A stretch of 64,000 nucleotides of DNA from Zhenhengia yiwuensis (GTDB lineage Bacteria > Bacillota > Clostridia > Lachnospirales > Cellulosilyticaceae): positions 105,583 through 169,582 of the forward strand of contig NZ_JACRSY010000005.1 of assembly GCF_014384995.1 (NCBI RefSeq), written 5' to 3'. A model generated the notes under the pieces. That model was not told where the DNA came from. It saw only the letters and a program-made list of their open reading frames with translations, and made no database searches. Both the position numbers and the translations under genes were made by a program. Positions 54,401 through 61,410 of the stretch are shown in pieces; the first letter of the stretch is position 1, and the number at the start of each line of letters is the position of its first letter.

Positions 54401-55162
54401 CTAAAACCATATGCCAAATCTTTTCTTTAAAGGAGTTGGTCTTTCACATGTAACGGCCTCTCCTTTATAAAGAGATTCCCCTATTTGTAACATATTGGCT
54501 ACCATCTGCCCACCATGCTGCATCTCTATGAGCCTATAACCTTCCTTAATAGGCATAAGGCCTTTTGCTCTATGCACATCTGAACCGAGTATATGTATCA
54601 TATGATGTTTTAATAATTTATGGGCTAACTTATATTTACTCGACTTCTTCTGTAAAGAATAGGTATTCATTTGCAATAAAGCACCCATTTCTATAAAACG
54701 CAGAAGCTGATTCGGGTCTTCCATCACTGTATCATAGCGTTCCACATGGGCAATCACAGGAATAAGTTTATGGTTATCAATGATATTTTGCACACTTGTA
54801 TAAATCCAATCAGACCATTTACTATAAGGCATCTCAAGCAAAATATACTTTGTTCCTGTAATACAGAGTGCTTCTAAGTTCTCTATTTTCCATGTATCAA
54901 CAGATAAGAGTACTTCAGCTCCTTTTTTAAGCTTTACCTGACCCAGTAAGCCTTCAGCTTGTAGTGCCTGTTCAAACTGCTCTGCAGCTAAGTCTCTACG
55001 CTGAAGAAACGCCTCTAATTGATCATCTGGATAGAAGTGCGGCGTCGCTACAAGAGCTTGTACACCTTCTTGATGTTGTTGCTTAAAGATCGCTAGAGAT
55101 TCTTCTACGCTTCTACTCCCGTCATCTATAGCGGGCAAAATATGTGTATGAAAATCAATCAT
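54401..55162 (-). CDS. CpsB/CapC-type tyrosine-protein phosphatase (PHP domain)
   Basis: About 253 residues from ATG 55162. The PHP metal ligands are in DFHTHILPAIDDGS at the N-terminus, ATPHFYPDD, HVERYD and GSDVHRA. These manganese-dependent phosphatases dephosphorylate the tyrosine kinase that controls capsule/exopolysaccharide assembly. The neighbouring CapD-like gene supports a surface-polysaccharide role, although no kinase (CpsD) gene is in the window. Confidence 0.92.
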   Translation of the reverse strand: MIDFHTHILPAIDDGSRSVEESLAIFKQQHQEGVQALVATPHFYPDDQLEAFLQRRDLAAEQFEQALQAEGLLGQVKLKKGAEVLLSVDTWKIENLEALCITGTKYILLEMPYSKWSDWIYTSVQNIIDNHKLIPVIAHVERYDTVMEDPNQLLRFIEMGALLQMNTYSLQKKSSKYKLAHKLLKHHMIHILGSDVHRAKGLMPIKEGYRLIEMQHGGQMVANMLQIGESLYKGEAVTCERPTPLKKRFGIWF

Positions 55163-55237
55163 TCTATTGCTCCTCACTCTCTACTTGTTAACTCGTGTAT
55201 AATTTTATTATACCCATTCTATTTCAGGAGGTACACT

Positions 55238-55711
55238 ATGAAAAAATATATTTTTCTATCTTTCTTACTCCTTATAGGTACCGTAGGCTTCATCTTTAGC
55301 CTCTCTATGCAGGATGCTACACACTCAAATGCCCTAAGTCAGGAAACGACACGTATCCTAGCTACGCTTATCGAAGCACTACCTATTCCTTCGAGCTTCA
55401 CGTTAACCCTCACGAACAACTTTATACGTGACCTTGCACATATGGGCTTATTCTTTATCCTTGGATGCATAAGCCTTTTAACCTGCTCTCTTGGCCATGT
55501 AGGTTATGTGAAGTCTACCCTTTTCACCTTATTCTTTGGCATGCTTACAGCTCTCTGTGATGAACTGATTCAGCTAAACTCTATAGGGCGCGCCTTTGAA
55601 TGGGTAGACTGGGCTAAGGATATGCTCGGTATTTCTTGTAGCCTTGTTCTTTTTTCCATTGCTTACGGTTTCTTTCATTTATTTAAACGCTTTAAACAAA
55701 AAAGCACTTAG
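55238..55711 (+). CDS. VanZ family membrane protein
   Basis: 157 residues from ATG 55238 (TTCAGGAGGTACACT upstream; an earlier in-frame ATG overlaps the divergent gene). It has four membrane helices and the VanZ-type segments NNFIRDLAHMGLFFILG and DELIQLNSIGRAFEWVDWAKD. VanZ is linked to glycopeptide tolerance, but most homologues have no shown role. The stop codon lies within its terminator stem. Confidence 0.88.
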   Translation: MKKYIFLSFLLLIGTVGFIFSLSMQDATHSNALSQETTRILATLIEALPIPSSFTLTLTNNFIRDLAHMGLFFILGCISLLTCSLGHVGYVKSTLFTLFFGMLTALCDELIQLNSIGRAFEWVDWAKDMLGISCSLVLFSIAYGFFHLFKRFKQKST

Positions 55712-55732
55712 AACTAAGTTCTAAGTGCTTTT
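55700..55732. terminator. terminator between vanZ-like gene and tRNA-Cys
   Basis: AAAAGCACTTAGAAC/GTTCTAAGTGCTTTT, 15-bp perfect stem with TAA loop. It can serve both the VanZ gene and the convergent tRNA. Confidence 0.85.
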
Positions 55733-55739
55733 CTCATAA

Positions 55740-55810
55740 AGGCGGCAACCAGATTTGAACTGGTGATGAAGGTGTTGCAGACCTCTGCCTTACCACTTGG
55801 CTATGCCGCC
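55740..55810 (-). tRNA. tRNA-Cys (GCA)
   Basis: The minus strand begins GGCGGCATAGCCAAGTGG, has anticodon loop CTGCAAC (anticodon GCA), T-arm GGTTCAAATCTGG-type sequence, and acceptor GGCGGC/GCCGCC with U as discriminator base. CCA is not encoded. Confidence 0.95.
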
Positions 55811-55897
55811 CCATTTCTTATCTTTATTATACTCTATTTTTATCTATCTGGCAAGACTGTACTTGCGTTAAGACAAGCTAAATATTTTTAAAATTTT

Positions 55898-55930
55898 TCG
55901 GGGAATTTTCCTTACTTAGGACTATATAGG
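55898..55930 (+). promoter_or_regulatory. dedicated sigma-type promoter, copy 2
   Basis: TCGGGGAATTTTC, then TTAGGACTATATAGG; start-to-start spacing 19 nt, the same as copies 1 and 3. It is 43 bp upstream of the replication-like gene at 55973. Just after it AGGAGGTGTATGTAAATC contains an ATG-TAA minimal reading frame. Confidence 0.75.
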
Positions 55931-55972
55931 AGGTGTATGTAAATCATCAATTAAAACTTAGGAGGATTACAA

Positions 55973-56947
55973 ATGAAAACACTGAAATATTGCCCCCAGC
56001 TTAATGCCTTTACAGGAAGTATTACTGCAAGCTTACTCATGTGCCAACTGGAATACTGGTTTAACCATACCAATGGAGAGGCTTTTTATAAATTTTTAGA
56101 GCCTTGTCAGGACGAGCATTACCACATAGGAGATAGCTGGATCGAAGAGATGGGCTTTACCAAGACAGAGTTTCGCACAGCCTTTAAGCATATTGGCAAG
56201 ATCTATAAATCCAAAACGGAATTTCTAAAGAGTAAGGATAAGTTTTGCGGCAAGCTCTATCTCTCTTACTATGACCGTATTAAGAAACTTACCTACTACC
56301 TGCGTAATAATGATGAAGCCTCTTCACTTCTTAGAAATTTAGAAGATAGACTTCCTTATTCATTAGACTATACTTCTTCAACAGATTATACACCAGAATC
56401 ATGTAGACAGACTCTACAGACTAGCTCTGCTTCAGCTAACCCTCAAACTATGCACACCCCTCACACATCTGAACCTGATTATCCACAAATCCTCCACCTT
56501 TTCCACACCAACTGCCCTAGCTTGGCTCAAGTGTCCTATCTGTCTCATAAGTGTCAAAAACTCCTTGCTTCACTCTGTGACCAAATTAGGGAGAAAGGCT
56601 TAGACCTTTTCATCACACTGGAACAAGGCTTTAAAATGGTGGAGCAATCTGACTTTCTATGTGGGAGAGGCAAATTCCATAAATGGCGCGCCCTCTTTAG
56701 CTGGATTATTCGGCCGGATAAGTTCTTTACCATCTTAGAAGGGGCTTACCTCCCCTTCCAACAACCTCCTGCACTCACATCTAGCCCTACACCCTATGTT
56801 TCTCCTTCAGCGCCTTCACTGACTATGCAGCAACCTTCTTCTAAGCCTCCTCATAAGTTTATGCGTATGTATACCCATAACTTTGATATTCAAGAACTTG
56901 AGGCCAATGAATCCGCCTATTTAGATGCCCATTATGGCCCCCTTTAA
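55973..56947 (+). CDS. phage/plasmid replication-type protein of unknown function
   Basis: 324 residues. The N-terminal half (LNAFTGSITASLLMCQLEYW, GDSWIEEMGFTKTEFRTAFK, YYDRIKKLTYYLRN) resembles winged-helix domains seen at the N-terminus of phage or plasmid replication initiators and DnaD-like proteins. A Ser/Thr/Pro-rich linker follows (about 140-180), then a conserved FHKWRALFSWIIRPDKF block (about 235-255). GGAGGATTACAA precedes the ATG. No phage structural genes are near. It is preceded by a copy of the special promoter. Confidence 0.65.
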   Translation: MKTLKYCPQLNAFTGSITASLLMCQLEYWFNHTNGEAFYKFLEPCQDEHYHIGDSWIEEMGFTKTEFRTAFKHIGKIYKSKTEFLKSKDKFCGKLYLSYYDRIKKLTYYLRNNDEASSLLRNLEDRLPYSLDYTSSTDYTPESCRQTLQTSSASANPQTMHTPHTSEPDYPQILHLFHTNCPSLAQVSYLSHKCQKLLASLCDQIREKGLDLFITLEQGFKMVEQSDFLCGRGKFHKWRALFSWIIRPDKFFTILEGAYLPFQQPPALTSSPTPYVSPSAPSLTMQQPSSKPPHKFMRMYTHNFDIQELEANESAYLDAHYGPL

Positions 56948-56964
56948 AATTTCTTTAAAAAAAA

Positions 56965-57000
56965 TCGGGGAATTTCTCCTACATAGGACTATATAGTCTA
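56965..57000 (+). promoter_or_regulatory. dedicated sigma-type promoter, copy 3
   Basis: TCGGGGAATTTCTCC, then ACATAGGACTATATAGTC; 19-nt spacing as in the other two copies. It reads directly into the 57.0-57.46-kb structured RNA. Confidence 0.75.
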
Positions 57001-57455
57001 TGTAAAATGCAAAACACATCCTAGGCAGTGCATGCATCTTACATTTTGTAAGCCATTTTCCTTATTCGAGTCCCCCCTTCTCGTATAAGGCATTCTGGCT
57101 TACACCCCTTCTGGTCTATGCCGTGGCAGCAAGGCCAGTAAGGTTTCCTATTCTTAGCACTTCTTATACTTTAAGCCTTTGGCAAAAGTAACGGAAAGGT
57201 AAGCCTATCCTACGACACCTCTATACGTCCCTAGGTGCTACCTCCCACCTGGCCCTTATACATGCACGGGCATCCCTGTAAGCGGCAGGTGCGGATTATA
57301 CCCACCAGGTCCCTATAGCGGGTCAGCAGAGCGGTTTCTCCCTTCCATCCCTTAAGTCCACTGGCTTTACCATTAAGATGCTACTTCTGCCACACCTAAA
57401 AAGCCAAGCCTATGCAGTGTTTTAAAGGGGGAACTGTCATAGTGCTTGGCTTTTT
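57001..57455 (+). ncRNA. candidate structured RNA of about 455 nt
   Basis: There is no credible open frame between the special promoter and a strong hairpin. Stems visible in order: 57000-57011/57033-57044; GTAAGCCA (57048)/TGGCTTAC (57096) enclosing CCTTATTCGAG/CTCGTATAAGG; CCTTCTGGTC (57107)/GGCCAGTAAGG (57133-57143); CACCTG (57246)/CAGGTG (57286) enclosing CTTA/TAAG and ATGC/GCAT; terminal stem AAAAAGCCAAGC (57398)/GCTTGGCTTTTT (57444), extended by CTATG/CATAG. A second GTAAGCC at 57199 could compete for the first stem. The family is not recognised; ROOL, GOLLD or raiA should be tested. Confidence 0.65.
57398..57455 (+). terminator. long terminator hairpin of the structured RNA
   Basis: 12-bp outer stem with T5, extended inside by CTATG/CATAG and CAGT/ACTG. 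It separates the RNA from the lysozyme gene 56 bp on; some read-through would reach that gene. Confidence 0.75.
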
Positions 57456-57510
57456 GTGCTTACGCATTTACTATTCGATTGATCTTTGATTTGAAAGGAG
57501 AAAATCCATC

Positions 57511-58092
57511 ATGCAAATATCCCAAGCTGGAATCGAACTCATCAAACACTTCGAAGGCTGTAAGCTTACTGCCTATAAGTGCCCCGCAGGTGTATGGACC
57601 ATTGGCTGGGGAACTACAGAACCTATTCATGGCATTCGCCCTCACGAAGGTATGCGTATTACCCAGCAGCAAGCTGATACATTACTCCTAGACCATCTTA
57701 AATCCTATGAGCAAGCAGTCAAGACCTCTGTCACCTATCCTATCCACCAAAATCAATTTGATGCTTTAGTCAGCTTTACTTATAATTGCGGCAAGGGCGC
57801 TCTTAAAACCAGTACACTCCTTAAAAAGCTTAACCAAGGAGACATCCTGGGTGCTGCCCAGGAATTTTTACGCTGGAATAAAGCTGGTGGTCAAGTATTA
57901 CAAGGCCTTACTAGAAGGCGTACTGCAGAAATGGAACGCTTTTTAACCCCACCTGAAGATCCCCTCTATGAGCGGGCTATAGACACCTTGGTAGAAGCTC
58001 AGATTATTACCTCACCACAGATTTGGAAAGACAGGACTTATACCCAGGCAAACGTCCGAGACCTTATGATTAAGGTTGCAACCAAAATGTAG
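57511..58092 (+). CDS. phage-type lysozyme (endolysin), glycoside hydrolase family 24
   Basis: 193 residues. The T4-lysozyme-like catalytic core is at the N-terminus: Glu in LIKHFEGCKLTAY, then CPAGVWTIGWGTT, where the usual Asp of the E-D-T triad is Cys as in many endolysins of this branch. A C-terminal segment (about 150-193) may bind wall. There is no signal peptide, so release needs a holin or lysis. GAAAGGAG precedes the ATG. It follows the structured RNA and the third special promoter. Confidence 0.9.
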   Translation: MQISQAGIELIKHFEGCKLTAYKCPAGVWTIGWGTTEPIHGIRPHEGMRITQQQADTLLLDHLKSYEQAVKTSVTYPIHQNQFDALVSFTYNCGKGALKTSTLLKKLNQGDILGAAQEFLRWNKAGGQVLQGLTRRRTAEMERFLTPPEDPLYERAIDTLVEAQIITSPQIWKDRTYTQANVRDLMIKVATKM

Positions 58093-58111
58093 TTTCTCTA
58101 TACAGTTTCCA

Positions 58112-58158
58112 ATTAAAATAGGCAGAGATAACGAGGTGTTATCTCTGCCTATTTTAAT
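58112..58158. terminator. bidirectional terminator
   Basis: 21-bp perfect stem ATTAAAATAGGCAGAGATA(AC)/(GT)TATCTCTGCCTATTTTAAT between the convergent lysozyme and solute-binding genes. Confidence 0.88.
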
Positions 58159-58162
58159 ATGC

Positions 58163-60187
58163 TTATTCAACGACTACTTCGGCTATAACTGTTACACTAT
58201 TGCCTGCATAATCTACAGCAGTAAGTGGCACATTGTAGGTGCCTTTTGTAGAAGTATCCAGTTCTGATAAATCGGCTGTGATGGTAGCCTTAATATCGAG
58301 ACCATCTTTATCGAAAGCAGATTCTACAAAGTCATTCTTCCAATTAATAGCCGCAGTATCTTCATCCAGTTTAAGGGTGCGATAATCTGCTTTTAAAGTA
58401 ATGGTCGGCTCAGTCGTATTATTAGGATCATATAGGGTTACTTTAAACTGAGACTGTCTCGTATTTTCTGCAGAATCTGTCATACTTACTCTAATCCCTT
58501 CTGTGTAGTCACCTACCTTATTAAAGTCAATAGTACTTGTATCAAATGTTGCCTGCGTCATATCTAATGGTCCATCTATATTATCTTTCGCTGTAAAGTA
58601 AGTCTTCCAGTCCACAGATTGAGGGTCTACACCGACCTCAAATACAAGTGCCTTATCTTCGACTTGTTCAATAACCGGTTTAATATTATCACGTGCCTGA
58701 TCAAAACTTAAAAGGGTTTGCATCTCTTCAATCTTCTGAACAATATCCCCTTTCTTAGCCTCAACAGCGATTGCATAATCACTTGTGCCAAAACCATAAA
58801 GTGCATCTCCTGCAATACTCATAAATGGCCAGTAAACACCTGTTGTAAGACCCAGTTCTGTAACAGGCGTCTTAGTCGTTTCATAAATTTCTAGCATATC
58901 TTGCCCAATTTCAGGATGGAACACATCAAAAGTATTCATAAACCAAGAATCAACGCCTTCTTCAACACCAAGTTCTTTATCACGTTCACGATAAAGCTCG
59001 CTACAAATCTCCCAGTATCTTCTTACTGCCTTAATCGCTACGCCTACTTTCTCCTCTGGAACACCTCTTAAAACACCAAAACTTTCCCCTGGTGTACAAG
59101 ATAATACATACTCTGGGTCATCTGGTGCCATATGATCAGGCCTTGGGAAAGGAATAATACCGATAGACTGTCCCCACTCTGCCAGTTTAGGAGAAATATA
59201 ACTTAAACGCCATGTTTCAATATTGGAAAAAACACTTTCCCCACGTTCAAAAGCACCCGCTTGATCACTATAAACAGGTGAACTGGTTCCTTCAGCAAGG
59301 GTTGTTTTTAATAATCTTGTATGGATTAAATCGCCTATATAATTAACCGTTTCAATAGTTCTAGGTGTATCAATTTCTAAACCTTTAGCGCCATAGATAC
59401 TACTTCCATTGGCGTGAAGTGCCTGAACTAAAGCTTCTGTATAATCTGTCCAATACGCTTCTATTCTTTGCTCTGGTCTTTCTGGTGCCTGACTATTGGC
59501 AAAATGCGCATCAATCTTTGCTAAGTAATCTTTAAAAACACTCCAAGTCCATTTACCTTGTTTATATAAGTCTGTCGGGTAAACAGTCTTACCATTTTCT
59601 TTAAGCGCATCGACTTCTTCTAGGTAAGAAATATTAAAAACAAGAGGGGAAAGCGGCCTGCCCATTGGGGAATCCTCAATAAAGTAATAATGCCCATAGA
59701 TAGGTGGCATAGGATTGTCTCCTAATAAGTCTACATAATCATCAAGAGGCTGCAAGACATTCTGTCCTAGGATAGTACCCTGACCATTAGTCCAGATACG
59801 TGCCACATCACAAATAGGATCTCCAGATAACACACTTTGAAGCAAAACTTCTGTTACATCTCCTGTATACTGAACAAACTCAAGCTCTACATTCATTTCT
59901 TCTTTCAGCTGTTCTAATGCCTGAATCTTAATCAGCCTGTTCTCCTCATCCATGACATATTCTCCTGTCACAGGGTCCTTATAATAAGGATCTTCCTCAC
60001 TGGCTACATGAGAACCATAACGTATCACAATAGGTGCTTCCTCATGCTTTGCCTCCTCTTCCTTCTCCTGTTTCGTAGGCTTTGTTTGACCACTGTTTTG
60101 GGCAGGGGCCTTTGCGCTCGAACATCCTGATAAGACCATACTTGCTACGACTCCTAATGTGAGCATCTTTCTTAATTTTTTAAACAT
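58163..60187 (-). CDS. extracellular solute-binding lipoprotein with C-terminal Ig-like domains
   Basis: 674 residues: signal peptide with lipobox MVLSGC (Cys22), Lys/Glu linker, a large type 1 solute-binding domain (about 50-480, sugar-binding type) and two C-terminal beta-sandwich domains (about 495-590 and 595-674; DSAENTRQSQF and AVDYAGNSVTV motifs). No permease or ATPase gene is adjacent, so it is an orphan. The C-terminal domains are unusual for an ABC binding protein and suggest surface attachment or sensing. Confidence 0.82.
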   Translation of the reverse strand: MFKKLRKMLTLGVVASMVLSGCSSAKAPAQNSGQTKPTKQEKEEEAKHEEAPIVIRYGSHVASEEDPYYKDPVTGEYVMDEENRLIKIQALEQLKEEMNVELEFVQYTGDVTEVLLQSVLSGDPICDVARIWTNGQGTILGQNVLQPLDDYVDLLGDNPMPPIYGHYYFIEDSPMGRPLSPLVFNISYLEEVDALKENGKTVYPTDLYKQGKWTWSVFKDYLAKIDAHFANSQAPERPEQRIEAYWTDYTEALVQALHANGSSIYGAKGLEIDTPRTIETVNYIGDLIHTRLLKTTLAEGTSSPVYSDQAGAFERGESVFSNIETWRLSYISPKLAEWGQSIGIIPFPRPDHMAPDDPEYVLSCTPGESFGVLRGVPEEKVGVAIKAVRRYWEICSELYRERDKELGVEEGVDSWFMNTFDVFHPEIGQDMLEIYETTKTPVTELGLTTGVYWPFMSIAGDALYGFGTSDYAIAVEAKKGDIVQKIEEMQTLLSFDQARDNIKPVIEQVEDKALVFEVGVDPQSVDWKTYFTAKDNIDGPLDMTQATFDTSTIDFNKVGDYTEGIRVSMTDSAENTRQSQFKVTLYDPNNTTEPTITLKADYRTLKLDEDTAAINWKNDFVESAFDKDGLDIKATITADLSELDTSTKGTYNVPLTAVDYAGNSVTVIAEVVVE

Positions 60188-60418
60188 CCCTTACTCCCCT
60201 TTCTTATTTTTACCTCTAAGACATTTTATACAAATCTCCTTTTTAAGTTTCCTATTTTTTGTAAATTTTTACTTCTTCTAAAGTAAATTCTATTTATATT
60301 CCTATATATATGTTATGATTTATCAGCTTTAATTATCAATATTTTTTATATTCAAATATCTTATTACTCCTTTATGAGCTCTCCTCTATCTATCCAGTCA
60401 TTGCTTCACCTAAAATAC

Positions 60419-60455
60419 AAAGAGTCCTAGATAACTTCGTTATCTAGGACTCTTT
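60419..60455. terminator. terminator, 17-bp perfect stem
   Basis: AAAGAGTCCTAGATAAC/GTTATCTAGGACTCTTT with TTC loop, 8 bp after the 60463 gene's stop. The gap 60188-60418 is AT-rich promoter region for the solute-binding gene. Confidence 0.88.
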
Positions 60456-60462
60456 TCTCCTT

Positions 60463-61191
60463 CTATTTAGGAATTAAAGAAAGGTAATAGGCTTTCTTTA
60501 ATCTTTTTTCTGTATAATAGGCCTGTCTCATGGTCTCTACAATGTCATAGTCTGCTCCTATAGCTACAAGTTCTTCTTTTAAATGATGGAGGACATTCTC
60601 GACTTCACCATCACACTGACTTTCTAGTGCTAAGCCCTTCTGCACAAAAGGCATGCCTACGCTCATCATCTTCTTCACCGTACGTTGGTCACTTGGAATG
60701 GCTCTTAGTGCCTGCATCCCTCTTGCTTCTAATTCTCCTAGTAAACCAAGATATTTCGCTTGAAGCTCATACATTTTTACTGTAGAGGCTTTAACGAGAT
60801 CACTTTCCTTCTTAGATACAGTCTGAGGTGTCGTTTCAGGTTTAGCTTCAGGTGTATCCTGAGATTCTAATCCTTCTTCCTTCGTTCCTGCCTCTTCCTC
60901 ATTCCTTGTAGGCATCATACGTTCCACAGCTTCTTCTAAGGAGAGTTCTCCCTTTTTCACTTGTTCTTCCTCCTCGGGTGTAAGTCTTCTTATAGACTCC
61001 AGATCATACTTTTCTAGAACCCTCTCTACTTCCTGTTTCGTAGACTGTATTTGACTGCCTAATTCCTCTGGATTATAATACATCGCTTCATATACCGCTT
61101 GTAGGTTTTCCCTTTGCCATAGGGCTACTCCCCCTAATCCAAGAAGTACCATGCCTATCGCTACAAAGGTTATTTTCTGCCATTTTTTCAT
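60463..61191 (-). CDS. membrane-anchored protein of unknown function
   Basis: 242 residues: an N-terminal membrane helix (about 7-25), then a Glu/Lys-rich extracytoplasmic region with low complexity (about 60-130, TPEEEEQ, EEEAGTKEEG) and a helical C-terminal domain (about 135-242). No family recognised. It is divergent from gltS, and the 219-bp gap holds a 15-bp direct repeat and an 18-bp palindrome. Confidence 0.75.
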   Translation of the reverse strand: MKKWQKITFVAIGMVLLGLGGVALWQRENLQAVYEAMYYNPEELGSQIQSTKQEVERVLEKYDLESIRRLTPEEEEQVKKGELSLEEAVERMMPTRNEEEAGTKEEGLESQDTPEAKPETTPQTVSKKESDLVKASTVKMYELQAKYLGLLGELEARGMQALRAIPSDQRTVKKMMSVGMPFVQKGLALESQCDGEVENVLHHLKEELVAIGADYDIVETMRQAYYTEKRLKKAYYLSLIPK

Positions 61192-61221
61192 TTGTGTCCC
61201 CCTTACTCTTTACACCTATTT

Positions 61222-61236
61222 TATATTACAGTATAA
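61222..61236. repeat. 15-bp direct repeat, copy 1
   Basis: TATATTACAGTATAA, identical to 61351-61365. It is 31 bp upstream of the start of the minus-strand gene at 61191, the second copy being near the gltS transcription start. Confidence 0.6.
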
Positions 61237-61315
61237 GATTAACACAAGCATTGGCTACAAATCTAGAATACCTCTTACACATTTTAGTCTTTATACATGA
61301 GTACACAAAAAAATA

Positions 61316-61344
61316 TTTACATGCAAATCTAAGTATGCTATAGT
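61316..61344 (+). promoter_or_regulatory. sigma-A-type promoter of gltS
   Basis: TTTACA and TATAGT with a 17-base spacer. The expected start point (about 61351) falls on the direct repeat and palindrome. Confidence 0.6.
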
Positions 61345-61350
61345 GTTATC

Positions 61351-61379
61351 TATATTACAGTATAATTGTATACAATTAT
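61351..61379. promoter_or_regulatory. operator candidate: 15-bp repeat copy 2 plus 18-bp palindrome
   Basis: TATATTACAGTATAA (61351-61365) overlaps the perfect palindrome ATAATTGTATACAATTAT (61362-61379), located just after the -10 of the gltS promoter. This is a good place for a repressor. Confidence 0.5.
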
Positions 61380-61410
61380 AATCCAAACACTTTAATAGGA
61401 CGTGACGGAT

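Noticed and set aside
57446..57691. 81-codon plus-strand frame overlapping the lysozyme start
   Set aside because: Different frame from the lysozyme gene, overlaps the terminator hairpin, and shows no protein-like features.
55740..58092. Prophage or integrative element inserted in tRNA-Cys
   Set aside because: The phage-like genes are on the 5' side of the tRNA, no integrase or duplicated tRNA 3' end was seen, and structural genes are missing.
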